A model generated the notes under the pieces. The model saw only the letters and a list, made by a program, of their open reading frames with translations. It was not told the origin of the DNA and did not search any database. A stretch of 12,550 nucleotides of DNA from an uncultured Clostridia bacterium (GTDB lineage: Bacteria; Bacillota; Clostridia; Christensenellales; Aristaeellaceae): contig CAKTYE010000071.1 of NCBI GenBank assembly GCA_934631985.1, positions 1-12,550 of the forward strand. The letters run 5' to 3'. Position 1 is the stretch's first letter; each line of letters starts with the position of its first letter. Shown here in pieces: positions 1-6,712 of this stretch. The position numbers were made by a program, and so were the translations under genes.

Positions 1-107
1 TTTCGATGAACCGTTTCTTTTCCTGCTTCGTCAGATACAGTGAAGCTTCATTTGTCCAGTGTCCGCGCGAGCTAGACGCGCAGGCCCTGGACGCAAGGAG
101 GAAAAGC

Positions 108-590
108 ATGGACGCGGCGACCTTTGGTCAGGAAGCGATGCGATATGAGCGGCTGCTCTATCACATCTGCTGGGCCATGACAGGCAATGACGCGGACTGC
201 GCCGACATCATTCAGGAGGCGCTGCTTCGCGCGTGGCAGCATCGGGACGCACTGCGCAGCATGGCATCCTTTCGGCCATGGCTGTGCCGTATCACGGCAA
301 ACACCTGCCGTGATCTGCTGCGCAAACGGAAAAAGCTGAAAATGGTTCCCTTGACGGATACCCTCATGGCTCCGCCTTATTCCGATGACCCGCTGGCCCT
401 GCGGGAGGCCCTTGCAAAGCTCTCCCCGGAGCAACGAACCGCCGTCGTGCTGCATTACTACGACGGACTGACCATTCAGGAGATCAGCGAATCCCTGGAC
501 ATCCCCACCGGCACGGTAAAAACACGGCTCATGTACGCCCGGCGTAACCTGAGCCAGCTTCTCCGTGAGGATTCGGAGGTGGAAGCATGA
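108..590 (+). CDS. ECF-family RNA polymerase sigma factor
   Basis: A 160-residue sigma-70 family protein of the extracytoplasmic-function type, which directs RNA polymerase to a small regulon. Region sigma-2 spans about residues 10-76 and includes the DADCADIIQEALLRAW helix and FRPWLCRITANTCRDLLRK. A short linker follows, then sigma-4 at about residues 100-152 (LSPEQRTAVVLHYYDGLTIQEI, then the recognition helix around IPTGTVKTRLMYARRNL). Length is normal for the family. The ATG at 108 is chosen because AAGGAGGA (95-102) lies 5 nt upstream. The frame is open back to position 6, but that extension has no ribosome site and no family similarity. The stop overlaps the start of the next gene (ATGA), the usual arrangement for a sigma factor and its membrane regulator. 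No clear promoter is visible in the first 107 nt; a 10-bp palindrome TGAAGCTTCA sits at 41-50. The regulon is unknown. Confidence 0.93.
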   Translation: MDAATFGQEAMRYERLLYHICWAMTGNDADCADIIQEALLRAWQHRDALRSMASFRPWLCRITANTCRDLLRKRKKLKMVPLTDTLMAPPYSDDPLALREALAKLSPEQRTAVVLHYYDGLTIQEISESLDIPTGTVKTRLMYARRNLSQLLREDSEVEA

Positions 591-1735
591 CAGACAAGCT
601 CAGACAGCAAAACTGGCAGGGCGCGATTCCCGAGCCTTCCGCGGCCTTTCATCAGGCCATGACGAACGCCCTGTCCCAGCTGGAAAGCGCACCCGCCCCC
701 GCAAAGCGCAAGCCCCTGCGCAGGCGAACCGCAGCCATCATTCTGGTCGCAGCCCTGCTGCTGGCAGCGGTGGCTGTCGCGGCGGCACTGGCGCCGAACA
801 TTTTCGAGGTGCTGCTTTTCCACCTGGTGAAAAACAGCGAGCAATACATTGTGCATGACCTGGCAGAGGCCCATTACGACCACTGCGACATTGCCGTGAA
901 GGAAGCCGCCTATGACGGGCGTTCCCTCTATGTGCTTTACAGCATCCGTGACCGCATGGTGGAGCATCCACTGGGCGAATGGGATGACCAAAGCGGCAAG
1001 CGGCTGCTGCTGGACGGAGATGAAGCCTCTCCCGGGCGCACGGCAGATCAGGTAGGCTGGTGGACGGACGCGCTGTGGATCAACGGGCAGGACATTGGCA
1101 TGCCTAATCTTTCCAGCAGCCAGCGGTATGGCTCCGACGTAAACGGCGAGGTTTTGTACTACGACCTATGGCGACTGGACGAGGTGGACGTTTTTCTGTC
1201 CGGGAAAACAGAAGTAAGCCTGCCCATTGGCCCGGCAGTCCCTATGGAGGAACGCACCTACAACGACCAGTATGCCTTGGAGCTGCCGGATAGCGGCGTG
1301 GTGACATTTACCATCGATGCATCGGATCGCAGCGGCATCACGACCTACGCACAGGACACGCCTGTGGAGATCAAGGACTGCGAAGCATGGGTAAGCGAAG
1401 CCTCCTTCACACCGATCCAGGTCTATGTGACCCTTTCCTATACCATCCCCGAGGACATGGCGCAAGCGTATCTGGCAGCGCACCGGGAGGAGGTATTCGA
1501 CGATATTCGCCTTGCGCGCATGGATTTGGTAAGCACCTGGTTGTTTCAATTGGCGCTGGTGGATAAGGATGGCGCGCCCGTGATGGAGGACTCGCTGGAG
1601 TCCTTCCTGAACAGCGAGGGGGACGAAAGCGCAGAGTTTGTGTTCCCCACGGGCGACTATCCCGAGGAGTTGTACCTGGCGCTCCCGGCAGAGGCCGGCG
1701 GCTACGACATGACGCACGCTTTGCGTGTGCGTTGA
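587..1735 (+). CDS. Single-pass membrane protein, probable anti-sigma factor (DUF4179-like)
   Basis: A 382-residue protein translated from an ATGA overlap with the sigma-factor stop; GGAGGT at 575-580 is its ribosome site. A cytoplasmic segment of about 47 residues, rich in Pro and Arg near its end (KRKPLRRR), leads into one hydrophobic helix at about residues 48-69 (TAAIILVAALLLAAVAVAAA). About 310 residues then lie outside, with no Cys-rich zinc motif. This plan of a short inside segment, one helix and a large outer sensory part, coupled to an ECF sigma gene, matches the clostridial DUF4179-type regulators. It would hold the sigma factor at the membrane until an envelope signal arrives. The assignment rests on architecture and gene pairing; no HxxxCxxC zinc anti-sigma motif is present. 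The operon ends 52 nt later at a strong terminator. Confidence 0.8.
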   Translation: MTDKLRQQNWQGAIPEPSAAFHQAMTNALSQLESAPAPAKRKPLRRRTAAIILVAALLLAAVAVAAALAPNIFEVLLFHLVKNSEQYIVHDLAEAHYDHCDIAVKEAAYDGRSLYVLYSIRDRMVEHPLGEWDDQSGKRLLLDGDEASPGRTADQVGWWTDALWINGQDIGMPNLSSSQRYGSDVNGEVLYYDLWRLDEVDVFLSGKTEVSLPIGPAVPMEERTYNDQYALELPDSGVVTFTIDASDRSGITTYAQDTPVEIKDCEAWVSEASFTPIQVYVTLSYTIPEDMAQAYLAAHREEVFDDIRLARMDLVSTWLFQLALVDKDGAPVMEDSLESFLNSEGDESAEFVFPTGDYPEELYLALPAEAGGYDMTHALRVR

Positions 1736-1786
1736 GGTAAAGAACAACATGCAAAGGAAGTGAGCAGGGAAGCACGAAAAAATGAT

Positions 1787-1829
1787 ACGGCAGGAAGGAA
1801 TCAGCCACCTTCCTGCCGTTTTTTGTTTT
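1787..1829 (+). terminator. Rho-independent terminator of the sigma/anti-sigma operon
   Basis: A perfect 12-bp stem, ACGGCAGGAAGG (1787-1798) paired with CCTTCCTGCCGT (1808-1819), has a 9-nt loop and is followed by TTTTTTGTTTT. An A-run at 1777-1782 would give it weaker activity in the opposite direction. Confidence 0.93.
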
Positions 1830-1948
1830 GTAAAAGCTCAAAGGAGCAGCGCACTTTACAGCCGACGGAACGCTTTATCGCTTAGGGCAGATATATGCAG
1901 CAAAGCTACTTACACTAAAACCGTGCGCAGCCAAGCCGTATCCCACGC

Positions 1949-2130
1949 CAAAAGCCTCCCTCCAGCGAGGTTGGCTTTTCCTTAGAAACCAAGTCGCTTT
2001 GCGACCTGTGCATTCAATTAAAAATTGAATGCACAGCCTTCGGGAGGACAGCCGCATCTCCCCATTCCCACATCAAGGCAGCTATCTTGCCCCCTTACGC
2101 AGAAGGGGGACAGCCGCCCCAAGGGCGGCA
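1949..2130. repeat. Intergenic hairpin cluster, probable dispersed repeat
   Basis: The gap 1830-2162 holds no convincing gene on either strand but is dense in inverted repeats. They are: AAAAGCC/GGCTTTT (1950-1956 with 1973-1979); GTCGC/GCGAC (1993-1997 with 2001-2005); a perfect 14-bp stem CTGTGCATTCAATT/AATTGAATGCACAG with a 3-nt loop (2006-2036); CCCCCTT/AAGGGGG (2090-2096 with 2103-2109); and GCCGCCC/GGGCGGC (2113-2119 with 2123-2129). The word GGACAGCCGC occurs twice (about 2046 and 2108). Such hairpin trains between genes are typical of dispersed intergenic repeats in Clostridia. Copy number cannot be judged from one window. Confidence 0.5.
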
Positions 2131-2162
2131 GGAGGATATTCTCACAAGCCGCATCCTTCCAT

Positions 2163-2203
2163 ACAAAAAAGGAAGAGCTGCACTTTACGCACAGCTCTTC
2201 CTT
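2163..2203 (-). terminator. Rho-independent terminator of the foldase gene
   Basis: Read on the minus strand, a 12-bp perfect stem (2192-2203 with 2169-2180, AAGGAAGAGCTG and its complement) with an 11-nt loop is followed by a T-run (2165-2170). It starts 28 nt after the stop codon at 2231. Confidence 0.9.
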
Positions 2204-2230
2204 CATTCATTTTAATCCGCGTCCGTCAAA

Positions 2231-3649
2231 TTACTCCGCGCTTGCGGTATCCCCTGCGTCGTCCGCAGCTGTATCATTCCCCGCAGGCACGCCGCTCTTA
2301 TAGACTTCGCCCTCGGCGGTGTAGGTCACCTCGGAGGCTTCCACCCAGGCGTTCACGGTGTCGGTATACAGGCTCTGCTGCTTGTTGCTCAGCAGCTCGG
2401 CGGCGATGGTGGACTTCAGCTCATCGGTAAATTCCACGGGGCCAGCAGGCACGTCACGGACGTAGCACACAATGTACACGCCGTAGCTGCCCACATAAGG
2501 CTCGGAAACATCGCCGATGTTGTTCACAGAGAATGCAGCCTTCACAAAGGCCGGGTCATAGCGAATGCTGTCCATGTGGACGCTGTAGCCCTCGCTCTTG
2601 GTGGGCTCCTGGTTCATGCCCGGGTCGGTGCCGTACTCCTCCACCAGCTCCGCAAAGGGCGTACCCGCCGCCAGCTTTTCGTTGATCTCGTCAATGGTGG
2701 GCTGCACGGAGGCGATCACCGCCGCATAGGCCGCATCCACATCCGCCTGGGTCACAGGCGTGGTGTCAAGGTCGGTATCCGTCGCGGTATCGTCGGTGTT
2801 CTCGGTGTCCGCGTCGGTTTCTTCCTCCTGCTCCTCCAGCGCGGCCTGCAGATCTTGATAATTCTTCAGCACATCGTTGTCCACAGAAAGCAGGATGTGC
2901 GTCACGCCGCGGTAGCCTTCGGGGGTGTAGTAGGGCGTCTGGCCGTAGTAATATTTCGCCGTTTCGTAATAGCTGACGTCGGCATAGGTGGTCTTGTCGC
3001 TTTCCACCTGCTCATCAAAGGCAGCCTTGGTCTCCTCGTCCGTGACCGCCGCATCCTTCACAATATCCTCATACAGCCGATCATAGATCTCGCTGTCCCG
3101 GTCGTATTCCAGATAGGCCTCCAGCGTGTAGCCCTGCTCCTCCAGCGCGGCAATGGCCTGCTCGCGGGCCGCAGCCTTGTCCTCATCGGTGGCGTCCTCC
3201 GCCAGGGTGATGTTGTTGGAAATATAGTTTTCGATCTGGGCATCCAGCTGCTCCTGCGCATCGGTGGTCAGCTTGGCTTCCTCTTCCTCGGTGAACTGGT
3301 CGAAGCCCAACTCATGGGCCTTCTGATAGAACACCGCCTGCTGGATGCTGCCCTGCACCGCAATGGCCTTGATCTGCGCGGCGATGCTCTCGTTGGTCAC
3401 ATCATAGCCATACTGATAGAAGTAGTACATCAGCTGATACGCATAAGCGTCCACATCCGCCTGGGTGATGTCCTCGCCGTTCACCGTTACCAGCACAACA
3501 TCTTCTTCCTGTGCTTCTTCCTCCGCCACGGCTTCACTCTGTACCTGCGCATCCTCGCTGGGGGAAACCTCGGGCGATTCAGCAATGGCCGATACGCCCA
3601 GCATGCACAGCGCCGTTGCCAGCGCCAGGAAACGAGTCAACTTCTTCAT
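2231..3649 (-). CDS. Exported SurA/PrsA-like peptidyl-prolyl isomerase (parvulin-type foldase)
   Basis: A 472-residue secreted protein. Residues 1-23 form a signal peptide ending AIA before ESPE; the Cys at 15 is inside the hydrophobic core and is not a lipobox, so this is not a lipoprotein like classical PrsA. Residues 24-50 are acidic. Residues 51-215 are a helical SurA_N-like region (VTVNGEDITQADVDAYAYQL). The parvulin-type fold begins at YRGVTHILLSV (246-256). A run of about 60 residues very rich in E, D and T (about 270-300) and a helix follow, and the fold resumes at INEKLAAGTPFAELVEEYGTDPG (322-344), ending with SEPYVGSYGVYIVCYV (382-397). The start at 3649 is preferred over the upstream ATG at 3676 because it has the signal peptide directly and AAAGGA upstream. 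The family assists folding of exported proteins. Isomerase activity is unproven because the core is interrupted. Confidence 0.85.
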   Translation of the reverse strand: MKKLTRFLALATALCMLGVSAIAESPEVSPSEDAQVQSEAVAEEEAQEEDVVLVTVNGEDITQADVDAYAYQLMYYFYQYGYDVTNESIAAQIKAIAVQGSIQQAVFYQKAHELGFDQFTEEEEAKLTTDAQEQLDAQIENYISNNITLAEDATDEDKAAAREQAIAALEEQGYTLEAYLEYDRDSEIYDRLYEDIVKDAAVTDEETKAAFDEQVESDKTTYADVSYYETAKYYYGQTPYYTPEGYRGVTHILLSVDNDVLKNYQDLQAALEEQEEETDADTENTDDTATDTDLDTTPVTQADVDAAYAAVIASVQPTIDEINEKLAAGTPFAELVEEYGTDPGMNQEPTKSEGYSVHMDSIRYDPAFVKAAFSVNNIGDVSEPYVGSYGVYIVCYVRDVPAGPVEFTDELKSTIAAELLSNKQQSLYTDTVNAWVEASEVTYTAEGEVYKSGVPAGNDTAADDAGDTASAE

Positions 3650-3696
3650 AGGTCTGTCCTTTCTTCTAAGCGCCATCGGCGCGGATTCCTGTATTC

Positions 3697-3725
3697 ATTA
3701 TGGCACGTTCGTCCGTCAGGCGCAA
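3697..3725 (-). promoter_or_regulatory. Sigma-A-type promoter of the foldase gene
   Basis: On the minus strand, TTGCGC and CATAAT are separated by 17 nt, with a TG one base before the -10 (extended -10). The predicted transcript starts about 40 nt upstream of the ATG at 3649, downstream of the alternative ATG at 3676 or very near it, which favours the shorter protein. Confidence 0.7.
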
Positions 3726-3855
3726 GTCTTCCGAGGAAAAGTTACAGCGCGTTCACAGTTTGCCTGCCGAAGCATACCTTGCGCCGCACCTTTTTCCAGC
3801 GCAGCTTCCTGCGCTAAGGCTGATGCCGCCGCCCCGGATTTCCCGGAATTCTTAG

Positions 3856-3884
3856 TTGTAAAAAGCCGCAGGACATGATACAAT
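3856..3884 (+). promoter_or_regulatory. Sigma-A-type promoter for the small unknown gene
   Basis: TTGTAA (3856-3861), a 17-nt spacer and TACAAT (3879-3884), with TG at the extended -10 position. It points to the gene at 4050 with a leader of roughly 160 nt, and it is divergent from the foldase promoter. Confidence 0.65.
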
Positions 3885-3898
3885 GAAAAAAATATTCA

Positions 3899-4048
3899 TT
3901 GAGAGGGCCATCGCGCACAATCGAAAATGCTTTCGCCCCGAATTTCCGCCGCAGCGATCAGCGTAATTATGACAGTGATGTAGCAGCCTTAGAGAAAATG
4001 ATAAAAGTACGTCACGCAAAGCCTGAAACAAAGGATGTAATACAGTAA
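3899..4048 (+). other. Short open frame in the leader, possible decayed gene end
   Basis: A frame open from 3887 to a TAA at 4046-4048 reads ...NYDSDVAALEKMIKVRHAKP... and ends 1 nt before the ATG of the next gene. It has only a TTG (3899) or a late ATG (3998) as a possible start and no good ribosome site for the TTG. The ATG at 3883 opens a different 26-codon frame but overlaps the promoter -10. It may be a leader peptide, or the tail of a gene lost by deletion. It could equally be chance, and I do not recognise the sequence. Confidence 0.2.
4007..4036 (+). repeat. Left copy of 30-nt imperfect direct repeat
   Basis: Matches 4382-4411 at 25 of 30 positions, sharing CGTCACGCAAAG and GAAACAAAG. 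Both copies contain the dyad-like core CGTCACG, which also occurs at 4082-4088. Together the copies bracket the unknown gene at 4050-4370. Confidence 0.6.
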
Positions 4049-4049
4049 A

Positions 4050-4370
4050 ATGGATCAGACGTTTTTGCAAATAAAAGATGGCGTCACGCAATGGGCATAT
4101 ACCATAAAAACCGCATGCCCACATATTGTAACGAATATTATCGTAGATACTGACAAAGTTCTGCGTGTCTTTTTTGAAAATGAAAAATATATAGCGGAGT
4201 TAGTTGTTGAAGATGGCGACTTCTCCCCTTACCGCTATGTTAAAATGGAGATACTGCCGCTTGCTTCCAAGCATCCGGCACCTACCTATCTTTGGTATGA
4301 CACACAAAACGACAGCGTTGAAAAAATTGTAACCAATTTGCAAATTGGATTGGATTTATTCAGTAAATAG
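4050..4370 (+). CDS. Small cytoplasmic protein of unknown function
   Basis: A 106-residue protein that I do not recognise. It has no signal peptide, membrane helix or Cys motif beyond a single Cys near residue 24. It alternates short hydrophobic stretches (HIVTNIIVDTDKVLRVFF, KYIAELVVEDGDF) with acidic turns, as in a small alpha/beta fold. The ATG follows a TAA by 1 nt; AAAGGA (4030-4035) is the only ribosome-site-like word and lies rather far (14 nt). Codon use is AT-rich compared with the flanking GC-rich genes, and the gene has its own promoter and repeat borders. Together these suggest an acquired gene. Small solo genes of this shape are sometimes immunity proteins, but nothing here shows that. 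Confidence 0.6.
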   Translation: MDQTFLQIKDGVTQWAYTIKTACPHIVTNIIVDTDKVLRVFFENEKYIAELVVEDGDFSPYRYVKMEILPLASKHPAPTYLWYDTQNDSVEKIVTNLQIGLDLFSK

Positions 4371-4381
4371 CTATATCATGT

Positions 4382-4411
4382 GTGCGTCACGCAAAGTAAG
4401 AAACAAAGCAT
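4382..4411 (+). repeat. Right copy of 30-nt imperfect direct repeat
   Basis: Partner of 4007-4036, placed 375 nt downstream in the same orientation, just after the stop of the small unknown gene. It contains a perfect dyad TGCGT-C-ACGCA at 4383-4393. Confidence 0.6.
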
Positions 4412-4458
4412 CCCCTGCCAGACATACTTCCGCACATCGCGCCCGCCACAGAAAGCCC

Positions 4459-4941
4459 TTACTTCATCGCTCGCTGGAGTCGAGGCATCAGCGGCACGCA
4501 TAGCATGCCCAGCACAATGCCTGCAACACCCTGGATCACATTGGGCAGAATCGCCGCTACGGCGGGGGCAAAGCCCGTCATGACCCATTCCAGCACGAAA
4601 TAGCCTGCCACCATGATGATCTCCGCCAGGGCAAAGGCCAACAGCTGACGCAGGGGCTTGCCGGGGGTGTAGAGCTTCCAGGCAACCAGCGCCATCAGGC
4701 CTTTGATGATGAGCGTGGGCAGCACATAGGGAATGTAGCCGCCGACCAGGTCGGACAGGGCAGAACCGAGTGCAGCGGCAGGGATGGACAGCGGGCCGAG
4801 CATCATGCTGGCCAGAAAGATCGCGCCGTCGCCCAGATGGATATAGCCGCCCGTCACCGGGACGGGAACCTTCGGGAAGTAGGTCATCACAAAGACCAGC
4901 GCCGCTAGCACACCGCTGATCGTCAGCTTCTTTACGTTCAT
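4459..4941 (-). CDS. ECF transporter S component (membrane substrate-binding subunit)
   Basis: A 160-residue, strongly hydrophobic protein with about five to six membrane helices. The family pattern near the N-terminus is clear: KKLTISGVLAALVFVMTYF, then TGGYIHLGDGAIFLASMML, GSALSDLVGGYIPYVLPTL and IIKGLMALVAWKL. This matches the PF07155-type vitamin S components of energy-coupling-factor transporters, which bind a vitamin or precursor and borrow a shared EcfT/EcfA module encoded elsewhere. The substrate cannot be read from the sequence, and no ATPase or EcfT gene is in the window. The start at 4941 is chosen because MNVKKLTISG matches family N-termini and AAAGGA lies upstream; the frame is open back to 5052 but that extension would run through a hairpin. 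No riboswitch fold that would reveal the vitamin is recognised in the leader. Confidence 0.85.
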   Translation of the reverse strand: MNVKKLTISGVLAALVFVMTYFPKVPVPVTGGYIHLGDGAIFLASMMLGPLSIPAAALGSALSDLVGGYIPYVLPTLIIKGLMALVAWKLYTPGKPLRQLLAFALAEIIMVAGYFVLEWVMTGFAPAVAAILPNVIQGVAGIVLGMLCVPLMPRLQRAMK

Positions 4942-4963
4942 TTTACATAAATCCTTTCTAAAC

Positions 4964-5004
4964 GTCGAGGGAGGCAGCTTCCTTCCAGAAGTACCTCCCT
5001 CGAC
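4964..5004 (+). repeat. Hairpin element, copy 1
   Basis: GTCGAGGGAGG (4964-4974) pairs perfectly with CCTCCCTCGAC (4994-5004). The loop contains CAGCTTC...CCAGAAG, which can pair further, and five Ts follow on the plus strand. It lies in the leader of the S-component gene. Its plus strand closely resembles the minus strand of the hairpin at 5116-5157. The T-run could make it a plus-strand terminator, but no plus-strand gene ends here. Confidence 0.7.
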
Positions 5005-5115
5005 TTTTTGCCATGAGAAAACATAGCTTAAGATTCTTTTGACGCGCTGCATTTACCAAAGCCTTTCACCGAAGCGACCAATAACCTTCTATGTTCTATG
5101 GTCTTCAGGTGGGGA

Positions 5116-5157
5116 TCCGGGGGAGGAGCTTCTGGCACAGAAGCTGCCTCCCCCGGA
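5116..5157 (-). repeat. Hairpin element, copy 2 (inverted relative to copy 1)
   Basis: An 11-bp outer stem (5116-5126 with 5147-5157, core CCGGGGGAGG) is stacked on an 8-bp inner stem AGCTTCTG/CAGAAGCT (5127-5134 with 5138-5145), with a 3-nt loop and one bulged G. It starts 16 nt after the gltX stop. No T-run follows on either strand, so it is not a standard terminator, though it could protect the 3' end of the gltX message. Confidence 0.7.
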
Positions 5158-5173
5158 GTTCCCTTCCCGTCTC

Positions 5174-6619
5174 TTAGCTCAGCTTTTTAATGCCGTCATC
5201 AATGCGGCGGAGGGTTTCGTCCTTGCCAAGCAGCCACGCGATCTCAATCGCACCGCCGGGGGTGTTCGCCTGTCCGCTGATGGCAATGCGCAGGGGCCAC
5301 AGCACCGCGCCGTTCTTGAAGCCCTTTTCCGCAATGGCAGCCATCAGGGTGTCATGCAGCGTGGCTTCCGTCCAGTCCGTAATGCCCTCCAGCACGGGAC
5401 GGCAGAATTGCAGAGCCGCAAGCGCCACCTCGGGGTTCGTCTTCATTTTCTTGTGGGTGTACAGCGCAATGTCGTAGTCCGGCAGCTCCGCCAGGAACTT
5501 CACCATGTCCGGCACACGATTGAACACCTCGGTACGGCCCTGCATCAGCTCCGCCAGACGGCGATAGTCGATGTTCTTGCCTGCCAGCACCTTGTCGAAC
5601 CACGGCGTGACCATTTCCAGATACTTGTCAAAGTCCATGCGGCGAATGTACTCCGCGTTGAACCAGGTCAGCTTGTCTATGTCGAAAATACCGGGAGCCT
5701 TGTTCAGACGATGCACGTCAAAGGCCTCCACCAGCTCATCCATGGTAAAGAATTCCCGATCATCGCCGGGATTCCAGCCCACCAATGCCAGATAGTTGAT
5801 TAGCGCCTCGGTCAGATAGCCCTTCTCCACAAAGTCGGAGTAATAGGCGTCGCCGTCACGCTTGCTCAGCTTGTGGTGTGCATCACGCATCACGGTGGGC
5901 AGGTGGATATACTGGGGCGCTTCCCAGCCGAAGGCTTCGTACAGCAGGTTGTACTTGGGCGTGGAGGACAAATACTCCGTGCCGCGCATGACGTGGGTGA
6001 TGCCCATCAGATGATCGTCAATGACGTTGGCAAAGTTGTAGGTAGGCATGCCGTCCTGCTTGATGAGGATCATGTCGTCCAGCGTATCGTTCGGGAAGGT
6101 CATGTGACCAAATACCACATCGTCATAGCTGGTCTCACCGGTGGTCGGTGCATTCTGACGAATAACATAGGGAACGCCAGCATCCAGCTTGGCCTGCACT
6201 TCCTCCTTGGTTAGGTGCAGGCAGTGCTTGTCATACTTGAACACTTCGCCCCGGGCCTCGGCGGCGGCGCGGCGCTCCTCCAGCTCCTCCTTGGTGCAGA
6301 AGCAGTAGTAGGCATGACCGCTTTCCACCAGCTGCTTGGCGTAGGGCAGGTAGAGGTCCTTGCGCTCGGACTGAATGTAGGGGCCGTAGTCGCCGCCCAC
6401 GTCGGGACCCTCGTCCCAGTCCATGCCGCAGCCCTTCAGGGTGTCGTAAATGACCTGGGTTGCGCCCTCGACAAAGCGCTCCTGATCCGTATCCTCAATG
6501 CGGAGGATGAACTTGCCGCCGTTCTTTTTGGCAAAAAGGTAATTATACAGCGCCGTTCTCAGACCGCCCAGGTGCATAAAGCCCGTGGGACTGGGCGCAA
6601 AGCGAGTGCGTACTTCCAT
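5174..6619 (-). CDS. gltX: Glutamate--tRNA ligase (GluRS)
   Basis: A full-length, 481-residue class I aminoacyl-tRNA synthetase that charges tRNA-Glu with glutamate in the cytoplasm. The N-terminus RTRFAPSPTGFMHLGGLRTA carries the HIGH-type motif (H16 L G G19), and KLSKR at 250-254 is the KMSKS loop. Between them is a complete zinc site, C106-x-C108-x24-C133-x-H135, the same spacing as in the E. coli enzyme. LRIEDTDQER (39-48) and the anticodon-binding helical C-terminus up to residue 481 are present. The start at 6619 gives the expected N-terminus with GGAGG about 10 nt upstream; the frame runs on to 6655 without support. It follows glnS by 93 nt with no terminator between, so the two are probably co-transcribed. 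With glnS present, this GluRS is likely to be specific for tRNA-Glu, but the discriminating residues were not checked. Confidence 0.97.
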   Translation of the reverse strand: MEVRTRFAPSPTGFMHLGGLRTALYNYLFAKKNGGKFILRIEDTDQERFVEGATQVIYDTLKGCGMDWDEGPDVGGDYGPYIQSERKDLYLPYAKQLVESGHAYYCFCTKEELEERRAAAEARGEVFKYDKHCLHLTKEEVQAKLDAGVPYVIRQNAPTTGETSYDDVVFGHMTFPNDTLDDMILIKQDGMPTYNFANVIDDHLMGITHVMRGTEYLSSTPKYNLLYEAFGWEAPQYIHLPTVMRDAHHKLSKRDGDAYYSDFVEKGYLTEALINYLALVGWNPGDDREFFTMDELVEAFDVHRLNKAPGIFDIDKLTWFNAEYIRRMDFDKYLEMVTPWFDKVLAGKNIDYRRLAELMQGRTEVFNRVPDMVKFLAELPDYDIALYTHKKMKTNPEVALAALQFCRPVLEGITDWTEATLHDTLMAAIAEKGFKNGAVLWPLRIAISGQANTPGGAIEIAWLLGKDETLRRIDDGIKKLS

Positions 6620-6712
6620 GGCGATAGAGCCTCCAAACGGTTTTATTTTACGCAAGTGCGCGAGGGCGAAGACAGCCGTGGCTTCTTCGCTCCCGCCGCG
6701 CTTTTCATTGTG

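Noticed and set aside
3591..3649. Lipobox in the foldase signal peptide (Cys15)
   Set aside because: The residue before Cys is Leu and the Cys is in mid-hydrophobic core; an AIA cleavage site follows, so it is a normal secretory signal.
2576..3817. A 413-codon plus-strand open frame opposite the foldase gene
   Set aside because: Shadow of the foldase coding strand; no ribosome site, Ile/Leu/Arg-rich nonsense translation.
4942..5053. Vitamin riboswitch in the leader of the ECF S component
   Set aside because: Only the dispersed hairpin is visible; no conserved riboswitch core (FMN, TPP or cobalamin type) could be recognised.
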